Shown: positions 17,063-26,444, numbered from the stretch's first letter. The stretch: 64,000 nt of DNA from Pristimantibacillus sp052113225 (GCF_052113225.1 NZ_JBFRCT010000007.1:124001-188000); one strand, 5' to 3'. Notes: generated from the sequence alone by a model not told the origin. Numbers and translations: made by a program.

Positions 17063-18225
17063 TGCAAAACTTACTGCATGCTTTACGTCGATTTATAACA
17101 AAGCGGCCCCCTGACGGGGGGCCGCCAATTTTCTTTATGCTGCTATGGCTTGTCTACATTTTATTTCCAATCTTTTCAATCGGAGAGCAGTCGCTGGTGG
17201 ATCAATGGGTTGGATTTCCGCTCATTATCTTGTTTATTGTCAGCTATATTGTTGGTCATTTGAGCAGAAAATGGCGAATATGGGCTGTTATGCTCCACCT
17301 TTGTATCATTGCTTATTTCAGTTGGCGATATGATGAGGATTTTATGTACATGGGCTTCTTTACGGCCTCGATGATTGGCCTGCTGCCCAATCTGCGTCAG
17401 GTGGGTATTGCACTGTCGGGGATACTTCTGTTATTTGGGTTTGAGGTGTGGCATTACGAAGTACTTGATCGGATGGATGCACTGCTTGATTTGCTGCCCG
17501 CGATGCTTGCGGTATTGTTATTGCCGTTTGTTATGTTTATTGGGCGCCGTTCCAAGCTGCTCCGCACCCAGTTACAACTGGCCAATGATGAGATTTCCCG
17601 TTTATCCAAGCAGGAGGAACGTCAGCGGATTTCCCGCGAGCTGCATGATACACTCGGTCATACGCTGACGATGATTACGCTGAAGAGTGAATTAGCTGAG
17701 AAGCTTATTGTTCAACATCCGGAGCGGGCCAAGCAGGAAATTCGTGATGTCCAGCTTACCTCTCGGGCAGCACTGAAGCAGGTTCGCGAGCTGGTGTCCG
17801 GCATGAACACAGTAACTTTGCAGGATGAACTGTCGAATGCCAAAAGGATACTTGCTGCGGCATATATTACGATGAAGGTTCAAGGTGATCCAGCTTCCGC
17901 ATCACTAAGCCCGCTTATCAACAATATGCTTGGCATGAGTCTGCGTGAAGCGGTAACGAATGTGGTCAAGCATAGCGAAGCGCGCCAATGTGTGATTGAG
18001 TGGGCGATGACGCCTGATCAGTATCGTCTGGCAATCCGGGATAATGGGGTCGGCTGTGATTTGGCAGATAAGGGTCCTGCTCATACTGGACTTAGAGGCA
18101 TGCAGGAACGATTAAACTTGGTGGACGGCAAGTTGGTTTTCCAATCCACGAAAAGTACTGGAAGTATTTTGACCATAGTCGTGCCTAGAGTACGCTCGTC
18201 ATCGAAGAAGGGAGAGTCCACATAA
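17062..18225 (+). CDS. DesK-type sensor histidine kinase
   Basis: A 387-residue kinase. Five or six N-terminal membrane helices (about 30-165) are followed by a HisKA_3 domain with the phosphorylated His195 in SRELHDTLGHT and an HATPase domain (NVVKHSEA, DNGVGCD, GLRGMQERL). There is no large extracellular loop, so it probably senses a membrane state or the exporter itself. Its coding start contains a very GC-rich perfect hairpin (17103-17125). The ATG overlaps the permease stop; the response regulator follows with no gap. Confidence 0.92.
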   Translation: MQNLLHALRRFITKRPPDGGPPIFFMLLWLVYILFPIFSIGEQSLVDQWVGFPLIILFIVSYIVGHLSRKWRIWAVMLHLCIIAYFSWRYDEDFMYMGFFTASMIGLLPNLRQVGIALSGILLLFGFEVWHYEVLDRMDALLDLLPAMLAVLLLPFVMFIGRRSKLLRTQLQLANDEISRLSKQEERQRISRELHDTLGHTLTMITLKSELAEKLIVQHPERAKQEIRDVQLTSRAALKQVRELVSGMNTVTLQDELSNAKRILAAAYITMKVQGDPASASLSPLINNMLGMSLREAVTNVVKHSEARQCVIEWAMTPDQYRLAIRDNGVGCDLADKGPAHTGLRGMQERLNLVDGKLVFQSTKSTGSILTIVVPRVRSSSKKGEST

Positions 18226-18828
18226 ATGAGAGTACTTGTAGCCGAAGATCAGGGCATGCTGCGCGGTGCGCTTAGCGCCTTACTGGATATGGAAGAAGAT
18301 CTTGAGGTCGTGGGACAAGCGGAAGATGGCGAGCAGGCACTTGAGATGATCCGAAGTTTGACACCCGATATATGTGTGATGGACATAGAGATGCCGAAGC
18401 TGTCCGGGCTCGACGTAGCAGAGCGTCTTCGTGTTAATAAACATCCTTGCCTTGTTGTTATCTTGACGACGTTCTCACGGTCAGGTTATTTCCAGCGGGC
18501 GATGAAGGCGGGGGTAAAGGGCTTCCTGCTCAAGGATTCCCCGATTGACGAGCTGTCTGCTGCGCTTCGCAATGTCTATGCTGGGAAACGGGCGGTTAGT
18601 CCGGAGCTTGCTTTATCCTTCTGGGAAGCGGAGAATCCGCTCACCGAGCGGGAGCGGGAAGTGCTTCGACTGGCACGGGAAGGCAAGCCGGCCGGTGAGA
18701 TTGCATCAACGCTGTTTCTTTCAGCGGGTACGGTCCGCAATTACTTATCGGAAGCGATTCAGAAGCTCGACGCCAAGAACCGGATCGATGCGATTGGCAT
18801 CGCGGAGAAGAATGGCTGGCTGGACTAA
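18226..18828 (+). CDS. NarL/FixJ family response regulator (DesR-like)
   Basis: A 200-residue regulator with a receiver domain (acidic pocket Glu7-Asp8, phospho-acceptor Asp53 in VMDIEMP, Lys in FLLKDSP) and a C-terminal LuxR-type helix-turn-helix (LTEREREVLRLAREGKPAGE). It starts immediately after the kinase stop codon. By analogy with DesKR and YvfTU it most likely activates the ABC exporter operon of which it is a part. Confidence 0.93.
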   Translation: MRVLVAEDQGMLRGALSALLDMEEDLEVVGQAEDGEQALEMIRSLTPDICVMDIEMPKLSGLDVAERLRVNKHPCLVVILTTFSRSGYFQRAMKAGVKGFLLKDSPIDELSAALRNVYAGKRAVSPELALSFWEAENPLTEREREVLRLAREGKPAGEIASTLFLSAGTVRNYLSEAIQKLDAKNRIDAIGIAEKNGWLD

Positions 18829-18901
18829 GAGTAGTGATGAGCGTGACGCTGCGCCTTTAACGGTGTTAGAATGAAAAGAAAAATGATTGGTGGAGGGCCA
18901 T

Positions 18902-19372
18902 ATGGAGGTAGTTATCCGGCTGGCAGGTTTAGAAGAAATACCAGTTGTGCATAAGGTCATGATGATGGCCTTCGAGGAATATAGAGGGAAACTGACTCCT
19001 CCTGCTGGAGCACTTTCGGAGACGGTTGAGGATATAACAAAAAAGATTACAGAGCGTGGCGGAGCGGTTCTGGCACTTGTGAACGGCGTAATAGCAGGGT
19101 CCGGGCAATTCGTACTTCACGATCAGCATGTTTATATCGGCAGAGTTTCCGTTCTTCCCTCTTATCGGGGTCAAGGAATTGGCAAGCGGCTTGTGAGATT
19201 TGTTGAATCGTATGCGAAAGATAAAGGGCTTAAGGAATCGAGACTGGGTGTACGCTTATCCATTCCGGACAATATTGCCTTCTATAGCAAGCTGAATTAC
19301 GAAGCCATTGAGAAACATGCTTATCCTGATGAGACAGATTATTGGTACATTATGAAGAACACGGCTTTATAA
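18902..19372 (+). CDS. GNAT family N-acetyltransferase
   Basis: A 156-residue GNAT protein with the acetyl-CoA loop VLPSYRGQGIGKRLVRFVE near residue 93 and the closing YSKLNYEAIEKHAYP motif. The acceptor is unknown. The ATG at 18902 is close behind GGTGGAGGG; a TTG five codons upstream is possible but lacks a site. It is preceded by the two-component operon with a 73-base gap and followed by a strong bidirectional terminator. Confidence 0.86.
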   Translation: MEVVIRLAGLEEIPVVHKVMMMAFEEYRGKLTPPAGALSETVEDITKKITERGGAVLALVNGVIAGSGQFVLHDQHVYIGRVSVLPSYRGQGIGKRLVRFVESYAKDKGLKESRLGVRLSIPDNIAFYSKLNYEAIEKHAYPDETDYWYIMKNTAL

Positions 19373-19390
19373 GCCCAAGCTTAAGTATAC

Positions 19391-19430
19391 AAAAATGAGC
19401 TTCAACGGGTCCTCGTTGAAGCTCATTTTT
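19391..19430. terminator. Bidirectional terminator between convergent acetyltransferase genes
   Basis: The 15-16 base stem AAAAATGAGCTTCAAC / GTTGAAGCTCATTTTT has T runs on both strands. Confidence 0.92.
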
Positions 19431-19442
19431 TATGTCCATTCT

Positions 19443-19841
19443 TTATCGGATACGCTTGATGAGAAAGGCATTGTCGGCTTTGGCAAAGCCGATCTGAGGA
19501 TAATAGTCCATGGCAGAAGGTGCGGAAAGAAGCAAAAGTGCAACCTCTTCACCAATATGTTCGCGAACCCGATTAACGAGCTCTTTGCCAATTCCAAGTC
19601 GTTGATGGGTTTGGATGACCGCTAGATCGGACAGGTAGCAGCAATAAGAAAAGTCGGTAATTGCTCTTGCGATGCCGACCAATTGGTCACCATTCCATGC
19701 CGACAGGATAAGATCGGCGTTGTCGATCATTTTTTGGATGCGGGCAAGATCATCTACAGGACGTTTGATACCGGAGCTGCGGAATACTTCTGCAATTTGA
19801 ATCGCTGTAACTGGAGCTTTAATGCGGTATTCAATAGACAT
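19443..19841 (-). CDS. GNAT family N-acetyltransferase
   Basis: A 132-residue short GNAT protein. The acetyl-CoA loop HQRLGIGKELVNRVREH lies near residue 83, followed by YYPQIGFAKADNAFLIKR. It resembles the small acetyltransferases found next to transcription regulators, but its acceptor is unknown. It lies 34 bases downstream of the LysR gene in the same direction and may share its transcript. Confidence 0.84.
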   Translation of the reverse strand: MSIEYRIKAPVTAIQIAEVFRSSGIKRPVDDLARIQKMIDNADLILSAWNGDQLVGIARAITDFSYCCYLSDLAVIQTHQRLGIGKELVNRVREHIGEEVALLLLSAPSAMDYYPQIGFAKADNAFLIKRIR

Positions 19842-19874
19842 GGCAATTACACCTCACAAAGTTTGATTGATCTA

Positions 19875-20768
19875 TCATAAATGGAATTGGTAATGGTTGG
19901 CAACGACTTCTTTTATCTGTTTCTTTAATTGCTCACAAGCTATAGACGGATAAATCGTACCCCGCATCTGAAGAAGACCAACAGGAATAGACGGCGGATT
20001 CCAATCGACAGGGATGGGGATTACATGCTTCGGCAGCGGAGTGGTGGCGAGCACGGCGCCAATGAAAGGAACCTGCGCTACGAAGCCAGGAATAGCAGAT
20101 ATCTGGCTGACAGAGTACAGCTGCGGCATTTTCTCATATCTCGCGAATTGCTTCGTTAGGCTTATGTAATAAAGGCAAGTCGGGCCACCAACGAACATGG
20201 GGTACTGAAGCAAGTCCTCGAATTTTACGGGATGATTGTGGTCGTGAATGGGGTGGTTCTCAGCCGCCACGAGTAAAATCTTCTCCTCATACAAAGGTTC
20301 AAAGCGTAACTCAGATATGTCGCTCGGCTCGCCGCAAATGGCAAAGTCAATTTGCTGAAGCTGAAGCTCAGTTGACAGCTGATCGGTATTCCCAATGATA
20401 AAGTTGCAGGTCACACCGGGCCTTGTTGCACGAAACTGCTGTAATGCTTCTTGCATGATCCCCCTGGCGTGAGTCTCAAGCATGCCGACATGAATGGTGC
20501 CGATCTCATCCTGCAGGATAGCTTTTGCCTGATCGGAGACATAATGCCAGTGCTGAATCAGGCGGTCAACCTCTGCGGCATATATTCGACCGGCAGGTGT
20601 CAGCTCCGCTTCCCAGCCCCGGTTGAATAGCTGAAACCCAAGCTCCTTCTCCAGCCGCTGAATCTGGTTCGTAATCGTAGACTGGGCATAATTCAGCTTT
20701 TCAGCNGCTTTGGCGAAGCTGCCTACTTTTAATATCGTTTGAAAGGCGGTTAGTTCCTTTAAATCCAT
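19875..20768 (-). CDS. LysR family transcriptional regulator
   Basis: A 297-residue LysR regulator. The N-terminal winged helix (FQTILKVGSFAKxAEKLNYAQSTITNQIQRLEKELG) is followed by a LysR substrate-binding domain. Codon 21 reads GCN because of the ambiguous base at 20706; every GCN codon is alanine, so the residue is Ala, matching the family consensus. It is divergent from the tautomerase / carboxymuconolactone decarboxylase-like pair, which it probably controls. B. subtilis yusT / yusQ has a comparable layout. Confidence 0.9.
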   Translation of the reverse strand: MDLKELTAFQTILKVGSFAKXAEKLNYAQSTITNQIQRLEKELGFQLFNRGWEAELTPAGRIYAAEVDRLIQHWHYVSDQAKAILQDEIGTIHVGMLETHARGIMQEALQQFRATRPGVTCNFIIGNTDQLSTELQLQQIDFAICGEPSDISELRFEPLYEEKILLVAAENHPIHDHNHPVKFEDLLQYPMFVGGPTCLYYISLTKQFARYEKMPQLYSVSQISAIPGFVAQVPFIGAVLATTPLPKHVIPIPVDWNPPSIPVGLLQMRGTIYPSIACEQLKKQIKEVVANHYQFHL

Positions 20769-20875
20769 GGAATCATCTCCATCTATATAACTGAATGAGT
20801 TGTTTAATTAATTCAATTATATAGATTTAGCTGAGCGATATACAATAAAAGCATCTTAACCAAGGAGTGATGCTT

Positions 20876-21295
20876 ATGCCTTTTATCCGAGTCAGTTATA
20901 GGGAGGATCAGTATGAAGGAAAGGAACTCTCCCTTATCAGCCTTGAGATTCATGCTGCGCTGATGGAGCATTTCCACGTGCCCGTGGATGATTATTTCCA
21001 GCTGTTCCATGCTCATAAACCAGGTGAGTTTTTCTACAGCCCAAGCTACTTGAATGTCGAGCGAACGGATCGGCTGCTATATATCCAGATTACACTCAAG
21101 TCCGGACGAACCGTGGAGCAGAAGAAAAGCTTCTATTCGGAGCTTGCACAGCGTCTGAGTAAGATTGGTATTCGTGCAGAGGACGTCTTTGTTGTGCTGG
21201 TAGGCACGGAGTTAGAGGATTGGACCTTTGGCAGCGGAATTGCTCAGATGCTTGAAATCGTAAGGGAGGTGCAGCCCCATGCATCCGAAGATTGA
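20876..21295 (+). CDS. Tautomerase family protein
   Basis: A 139-residue 4-oxalocrotonate tautomerase-superfamily protein. Starting at 20876 gives MPFIRVSY, leaving the catalytic proline at position 2 (Pro1 after Met removal). The ATG at 20870 and GTG at 20867 would bury that proline, and AAGGAG spacing also favours 20876. It is of the longer two-module YusQ-like type. It overlaps the next gene by 17 bases, and both are divergent from the LysR gene. The natural substrate is unknown. Confidence 0.88.
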   Translation: MPFIRVSYREDQYEGKELSLISLEIHAALMEHFHVPVDDYFQLFHAHKPGEFFYSPSYLNVERTDRLLYIQITLKSGRTVEQKKSFYSELAQRLSKIGIRAEDVFVVLVGTELEDWTFGSGIAQMLEIVREVQPHASED

Positions 21296-21596
21296 TACGA
21301 CTAGTGTAAAAGAGAACTATGGCGAATTCGCGCCTGCTTTTGCCCGATATTCTGATGAAATTCTGTTCGGAGATTTATGGCGCAGAGAGGAGCTGCCGCT
21401 TAGGGAGCGGAGCTTGATTACGGTAGCGGCACTTGTAGCAGGAGGACATACCGATCAGCTTCCTTATCATCTTCGTCTTGCGCAAGAGAATGGCCTAACC
21501 AAGGATGAGCTTATTGAGGCCGTTACGCACTTAGCTTTTTATGTGGGATGGCCAAGAGCGGCTTCCGCTCTAGAGCGGATTAGGTCCTATAGCTAG
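21279..21596 (+). CDS. Carboxymuconolactone decarboxylase (CMD) family protein
   Basis: A 105-residue all-helical CMD protein with REERSL-type motif (LPLRERSLITVAALVAGGHTDQLPYHL) and the tail GLTKDELIEAVTHLAFYVGWP. There is no CxxC pair, so it is of the decarboxylase-like, not the AhpD-like, branch. Overlap with the tautomerase gene implies a shared pathway on an unsaturated or aromatic ring-derived acid, which is inference. A clear terminator follows. Confidence 0.88.
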   Translation: MHPKIDTTSVKENYGEFAPAFARYSDEILFGDLWRREELPLRERSLITVAALVAGGHTDQLPYHLRLAQENGLTKDELIEAVTHLAFYVGWPRAASALERIRSYS

Positions 21597-21604
21597 TAGA
21601 AATG

Positions 21605-21638
21605 AAAACGAAGGCATCTTGTGATGCTTTCGTTTTTT
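21605..21638 (+). terminator. Terminator after the CMD gene
   Basis: AAAACGAAGGCATC / GATGCTTTCGTTTT with a four-base loop and a following T run. Confidence 0.9.
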
Positions 21639-21718
21639 TGTTTGTCCTTTACGATATTATTGTGGAGACGATATGATAGCAATATAGAAAATTATGGATA
21701 AAACTGGGGGCGGAAGTG

Positions 21719-22227
21719 ATGGATTTTATTGAACTGGAAGGCCGTCGAGTAAAGCTGCTTCCGCTTGAGCCGCAGCATGCCAAGGCTTTATATGAATGCT
21801 CTCGCTCGGATGAGCTGTGGGAGTATCACGGGGCGATGAATTCCCTTTTGCCGTCTTCGACAAACAGCATAATCGAATCATTGGAACAACAAGATTTCTG
21901 CGGATTGCCCCTTCTCATCGTAACTTGAATATCGGCTGGACCTGGTATTCACCAGAGGTGTGGCGGACAGAAGTAAATACGGAGTGCAAATACCTGCTCT
22001 TGAAATATGCCTTTGAACAATGGGAAGCGGTTAGAGTGGAGCTTATTACAACTACGTCGCATCACCGCTCTCAGCAGGCGATCGAACGGCTGGGAGCACA
22101 ACGTGAAGGAGTACTCCGCAAGAAATATAACGGACTCGATTATGTGATATTTAGTGTCATTTCGGAAGAATGGCCACAGGTGAAGGGACATCTTGTAAGG
22201 CTTTTAAGCAGTAGAGGATGGCATTAG
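21719..22227 (+). pseudogene. RimJ/RimL-type GNAT acetyltransferase with internal deletion and frameshift
   Basis: The first frame encodes a normal RimL-like N-terminus up to SRSDELWEYHGAMN (about residue 40) and then stops at 21928. A second frame continues the same protein from FPFAVFDKQHNRIIG through RSQQAIERLGAQREG to a stop at 22227. Family members carry about 25-30 residues between these two blocks, so a deletion near 21835-21850 removed them and changed frame. Product is probably inactive. Confidence 0.83.
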
Positions 22228-22229
22228 CT

Positions 22230-22316
22230 ATGATCATATGGGGCTGTATTGTCTTATTGTTCTTAGCAGCAATATCCCCTTTTGTTATAGGTGGAGCCGG
22301 AGAAAAGCTTGATTGA
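22230..22316 (+). CDS. Possible 28-residue membrane peptide
   Basis: An ATG two bases after the preceding pseudogene stop opens a 28-codon frame (MIIWGCIVLLFLAAISPFVI then GGAGEKLD). It is a single hydrophobic helix with a short charged tail. An AGAGG lies 12 bases upstream, which is poor spacing. It may be a real short membrane peptide or chance; nothing nearby gives it a role. Confidence 0.3.
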   Translation: MIIWGCIVLLFLAAISPFVIGGAGEKLD

Positions 22317-22356
22317 GCATACTCAGAAGCAGCTTGCCGCAGCAGGCGAATGAAAC

Positions 22357-22384
22357 AAGCCCATAAGAGGGCTTTCTTTTTTTT
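22357..22384 (+). terminator. Terminator upstream of the histidine kinase
   Basis: AAGCCC-ATAAGA-GGGCTT followed by TCTTTTTTTT. Its position inside the long form of the next ORF supports the later TTG start of the kinase. Confidence 0.82.
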
Positions 22385-22436
22385 AGTCATCTTGTGTATA
22401 GTAGTGGCTACAGATAGTAGAGCAGGAGGGTTCGAG

Positions 22437-24185
22437 TTGTTCCAGTTCAATCGGATAAACACGTTACGGAATCAGATTTTCTTAGGCTTTATGCTCGTTA
22501 TGCTGCTGGTACTTGTGTCTGTAGGCTTTTTCACGTATGGACAGGTCTCGGAGCTGCTGCGCAATAATGCCGAGAAGCATATTCAGCAGACGGCGGTGCA
22601 GGCTACCGGTAAGATGGATGTTCTGCTGCATCAAATGGATACGTTTACAATGCAGGTGGCGACTAATGCTTCCATTCAAACTCTGATGGCCAAGGAAGTT
22701 GGCGGTACACAGCTTACTTTCGAGGAGCGGCAGGTCCTGCAGCATGAAATCCGGAAGCAGCAGGCTTATGTAAGTGGGGTGCAGTCCATTGAATTATATA
22801 CGAACGGCTTTCGGGTGCTGTTCCCGCTGACAGATATCAGCTTGTTCGACCGGGTGCCGAATGAATGGATCCGTGAAGTGGATCACGCTGCAGGTCAGCT
22901 TGTATGGTTCGGAATTGATCCAAAAAATCCGAATCAGATTACGGCGATCCGCCGCGTTCGTTTGATTGACCAGTCTTTTTCGAATGCAGGGTATTTATTG
23001 GTTCGGATTGATAAAAAATACTTTGAGCTGATTGATAATGAAACATCCAGCAAAGAAGAGATGGGGCTGATCGATGGCTCTGGCCAGATTATTGCTGCTA
23101 ACTTCTCGGCTGATATACCGCAGGATGTCCTCCAGCAAACGGACAGTAAGAGAATTACGATGAATGGCAAAGCGTTTATTCCAGTGCAAAAGCAGCTTGA
23201 TGCGGCGGCAGGCTGGAAGGTGCTAATTCTGACGCCGGTTGATTATGCGACAGAAGGGATCTCGGTCCTTCGAACGGCTATAGAGATATCTATTATGGTT
23301 GGGGGATTGTTGTTCCTGATCTTAACGTTCATCCTGTCGACGATGATTACGAGACCGATCCTTAATCTGATTAAAGCGATGCGGGGGGCCAAATACGGCT
23401 CACTGAAGCCGATTCCGGTTACCTCTTCCACCTTGGAGATTAATGAACTTAACAATACGTACAATCAAATGGTCGCCTCGTTAAATGAATTGATTGAAGT
23501 CGTTTATCAGAAGGAGATTATACAGAGCCGTACAGAGCTGAAGGCACTGCAGGCACAGATTAACCCGCATTTTCTATTCAATACACTTGAGGCCCTTTAT
23601 TGGGCGCTAGAAGACAAAGATGAAGAAGAGCTTTCGCAAGTCGTTGTAGCGATGTCAGGCCTATTCCGATATGTCATTAACCCTGCTGACGACGATGAAT
23701 GGGTAAAGGTGACAGATGAGCTGGAGCATGCCGAGCGTTATCTCAAAATTATGGAGATGCGCCTGATTGATCGCCTCAATTGGCGGATAGAAGCGGATGA
23801 TAGCTGCCGTCGTGTTCCTATTCCGAAGCTGCTTATTCAGCCGCTTGTGGAGAACGCAATCTCCCATGGAGTAGAGCAGCAGCTAGGACAAGGAGCGGTT
23901 GTCATCACCGTGGAGCCTTCGGACCGCACAGGCTATATTCGTGTATCTGTCTTCGATAATGGTCCGGGAATGAGCTTTGATAAGGTACAGTCCTTGTATG
24001 CTGCAATGAAGCTTGGACATGTACATGATGCCAAAGGCACTGGAGTTGGGATATCGAACGTGGATCGCAGGTTAAGGCTTTACTACGGGGAAGAGGCAGA
24101 AGGACTGCAGATTCAGAGCGAGCAGGGAGCGGGCACGAAGATGTCCTTTGAAATACCGATTGAGCATGGGGGCGAATGGAAATGA
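22437..24185 (+). CDS. YesM-type sensor histidine kinase
   Basis: A 582-residue kinase: TM1 (about 17-38), an extracellular sensor domain (40-280), TM2 (about 285-305), HAMP, a His_kinase domain with phospho-acceptor His378 in NPHFLFNTLEALYW, and HATPase (QPLVENAISHG, DNGPGMS, GTGVGISNV). The TTG start, seven bases after AGGAGG, is chosen because the longer frame runs through a terminator. It is followed by a YesN-type regulator and a sugar importer, so it probably senses an extracellular saccharide or the loaded binding protein. Confidence 0.9.
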   Translation: MFQFNRINTLRNQIFLGFMLVMLLVLVSVGFFTYGQVSELLRNNAEKHIQQTAVQATGKMDVLLHQMDTFTMQVATNASIQTLMAKEVGGTQLTFEERQVLQHEIRKQQAYVSGVQSIELYTNGFRVLFPLTDISLFDRVPNEWIREVDHAAGQLVWFGIDPKNPNQITAIRRVRLIDQSFSNAGYLLVRIDKKYFELIDNETSSKEEMGLIDGSGQIIAANFSADIPQDVLQQTDSKRITMNGKAFIPVQKQLDAAAGWKVLILTPVDYATEGISVLRTAIEISIMVGGLLFLILTFILSTMITRPILNLIKAMRGAKYGSLKPIPVTSSTLEINELNNTYNQMVASLNELIEVVYQKEIIQSRTELKALQAQINPHFLFNTLEALYWALEDKDEEELSQVVVAMSGLFRYVINPADDDEWVKVTDELEHAERYLKIMEMRLIDRLNWRIEADDSCRRVPIPKLLIQPLVENAISHGVEQQLGQGAVVITVEPSDRTGYIRVSVFDNGPGMSFDKVQSLYAAMKLGHVHDAKGTGVGISNVDRRLRLYYGEEAEGLQIQSEQGAGTKMSFEIPIEHGGEWK

Positions 24186-24970
24186 AGACAATACTAATCG
24201 TGGATGATGAACCAAGAACAAGAGAAGGTGTACGCAAAGTGCTGGAATCCTGGTCGGCAGGACGTTACCGTATAACGACGTCGACCAGCGCAGTAGAGGC
24301 ATTGAAATGGCTGGATGAGAATGAAGCTAATCTGGTTATTACCGATATCCGTATGCCGGAGATTAACGGGCTGGAACTAGTCGAGAAGCTGAGGGAAAGG
24401 CCGCATTCTCCAGTTATCATTGTGATCTCCGGTCATCCGCAGTTTGATTATGCGCACAAAGCGCTGCAGTTTGGCGTTATCGAGTATTTACTTAAGCCTT
24501 TAGATAAAACCAAGCTTGTTGAGGCGGTGGAGCTTGCTTTCCGCCGTGAAGAAGAAATGAATCGTGTTGAACGAATGGAGCGGATCGTTGATACGAAGCT
24601 GCTGGAGACAACGGAGCAGGAAACCCAATATAGTACGCAGGTGAAAGAAGCGATTCAATACTTGGATGAACATCTGGGTGAGCCAATCACAATGAAGGAT
24701 ATTGCAGACTACTTGCATATGAATGCGAGTTATTTCAGCGTGCTTTTCAAAGAGCAGTCCGGACTTACATTCAGTGATTATTTAACGAGAAGAAGAATGC
24801 AAAGAGCCAAGGAATTGCTGACGAATACACGGCTTTCTATTAATGAAATTGCCGAGAAGATCGGGTACCAAACGGCCAAATATTTCGTAAAAGTATTCCG
24901 TTCCCATGAAGGAGTTAGTCCAGGGCAGTACCGGAAGAGCATTTCCCATGCAGAAGAGACAATCCAATAA
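24182..24970 (+). CDS. YesN-type response regulator (receiver plus AraC domain)
   Basis: A 262-residue regulator with an N-terminal receiver (phospho-acceptor Asp55 in VITDIRMP, Lys in EYLLKPLDK) and a C-terminal AraC DNA-binding domain (MKDIADYLHMNASYFSVLFKEQSG; INEIAEKIGYQTAKYFVKVFR). The ATG overlaps the kinase stop as ATGA, and GGGGG gives good spacing; an in-frame ATG two codons earlier is too close. It likely activates the downstream sugar ABC genes. Confidence 0.92.
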   Translation: MKTILIVDDEPRTREGVRKVLESWSAGRYRITTSTSAVEALKWLDENEANLVITDIRMPEINGLELVEKLRERPHSPVIIVISGHPQFDYAHKALQFGVIEYLLKPLDKTKLVEAVELAFRREEEMNRVERMERIVDTKLLETTEQETQYSTQVKEAIQYLDEHLGEPITMKDIADYLHMNASYFSVLFKEQSGLTFSDYLTRRRMQRAKELLTNTRLSINEIAEKIGYQTAKYFVKVFRSHEGVSPGQYRKSISHAEETIQ

Positions 24971-25010
24971 AAGTAGTACTTTTCCCAACTCATATGACCT
25001 TATGCTGCTG

Positions 25011-25024
25011 TGAAAGCGCTGTTA
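25011..25024 (+). promoter_or_regulatory. CcpA cre-like site upstream of the sugar-binding protein gene
   Basis: TGAAAGCGCTGTTA matches the Gram-positive cre consensus TGWAANCGNTNWCA at 13 of 14 positions. It lies about 50 bases upstream of the GTG start, suiting carbon catabolite control of the importer. Role inferred from consensus. Confidence 0.65.
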
Positions 25025-25072
25025 CAATTTATTTAGCAACACAAACACATCAGTCAAAAAGGGGTTGTAAAC

Positions 25073-26419
25073 GTGTTCAAACAAACAAAGTGGATGACAA
25101 TGGCACTTATCTTAAGCCTGGCAGTTGTAACTGCGGCATGCGGCAATAACAACAACAGCAGCTCGAACGGTGGCAACACAGCGTCTAACGGGGGCTCTTC
25201 TGAAAGCGGTTCCGACAAGAAAGTAACGATTAACTTCATGCATCTGTGGCCGGAAGGCGTATCCGCAGGTCAGAATAAAATTGTGAATCAAATCATCGAC
25301 GATTATCAAAAAGAACATCCAAACGTTACAGTCAAGCAAGAGGTTCTGGATAACGAGCAATACAAGAACAAATTGAAAGTCCTCTCTGCTTCTAATCAAC
25401 TTCCTGATGTAGGTGTAACTTGGGCAGCAGGCTTCCTGAAGCCTTATGTTGACGGCAATTTGTTCACACCAGTTGACGATCTCCTGAGCGGTGAGCTGAA
25501 TGGCAAATTCGTAGCAGGTACAACAGAAGCTTATGCAATTGACGGTAAAACGTATGCGCTTCCACTGGAGTTCAACATTGCTCCAATCTACTACAACAAA
25601 GAAATTTTCAAAAAATATAACCTTGAAATCCCTACAACCTACGATCAATTCAAAACGGTTGTAAAAACACTTGCTGATAACGGTGTTGCTCCAATCGCCC
25701 TTGGTAACAAGGACCGCTGGACGGGTTCCCTGTGGTACATGTACCTGGCTGACCGCATCGCTGGTCAAGAAACAGTAGCTAATGCGATTACGGGCAAAGC
25801 AAAATTCACAGATCCAGGCCTGCAGCAAGCAGCAACTGAAGTGCAGTCACTAGTTGATGCTAACGCATTCGTGAAAGGCTTTAACGGCCTGTCCAATGAA
25901 GAAGCAAAATCCGAATTCACGAACGGCAACGCGGCTATGTACCTGATGGGTACTTGGGACCTGCCTAACTTCACAACGAATGAAGATATTCCGCAATCGT
26001 TCCGCGACAACGTTGGGTTCTTCAAATTCCCGACGGTTGAAGGCGGCAAAGGAAACGCGGACAGCTGGGTTGGCGGACCTGGTGTAGGCCTCTTCGTATC
26101 GGAAAACTCGAAAGTGAAAGATGAAGCAAAAGCTTTCGTTCAATACTTCGTAACGAAATGGGGCGAGAAATCCGTAACTGGTGCAGGTGTTATCCCGGCT
26201 ACGAAGATCGATACATCAACGCTGCAGCTGCCGCAACTGTACATCGACCTGTTCAACGAACTGAACAAAGCAAGCAGCATCACCTTGTTCGCAGACGTTC
26301 AATTGCCGGCTAATGCGGCTGAAACTCATCTGAACATGATCCAGTCGCTCTTCGGAAAAGCGGTTAAGCCAGACAAATTCGCAGCTGAGCAAGACGCTGC
26401 GATTGCGAAAGGCAACTAA
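25073..26419 (+). CDS. Sugar ABC transporter substrate-binding lipoprotein (family 1)
   Basis: A 448-residue binding protein. A signal peptide with lipobox VTAAC (Cys near 23) is followed by an Asn/Ser-rich linker and the MalE-like fold (EQYKNKLKVLSASNQLPDV; EFTNGNAAMYLMGTWDL). It is anchored to the outer face of the membrane and delivers a sugar or oligosaccharide to the two permeases encoded next. The start is GTG after AAGGGG. A cre-like site and a two-component system upstream point to sugar-specific and catabolite control. The substrate is not predictable. Confidence 0.92.
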   Translation: MFKQTKWMTMALILSLAVVTAACGNNNNSSSNGGNTASNGGSSESGSDKKVTINFMHLWPEGVSAGQNKIVNQIIDDYQKEHPNVTVKQEVLDNEQYKNKLKVLSASNQLPDVGVTWAAGFLKPYVDGNLFTPVDDLLSGELNGKFVAGTTEAYAIDGKTYALPLEFNIAPIYYNKEIFKKYNLEIPTTYDQFKTVVKTLADNGVAPIALGNKDRWTGSLWYMYLADRIAGQETVANAITGKAKFTDPGLQQAATEVQSLVDANAFVKGFNGLSNEEAKSEFTNGNAAMYLMGTWDLPNFTTNEDIPQSFRDNVGFFKFPTVEGGKGNADSWVGGPGVGLFVSENSKVKDEAKAFVQYFVTKWGEKSVTGAGVIPATKIDTSTLQLPQLYIDLFNELNKASSITLFADVQLPANAAETHLNMIQSLFGKAVKPDKFAAEQDAAIAKGN

Positions 26420-26444
26420 TTCAGACATCTAGAATAGAGGAGGT

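Noticed and set aside
20706..20706. Frame or residue problem in the LysR gene from the ambiguous base
   Set aside because: The codon is GCN, which encodes alanine whichever base is present.
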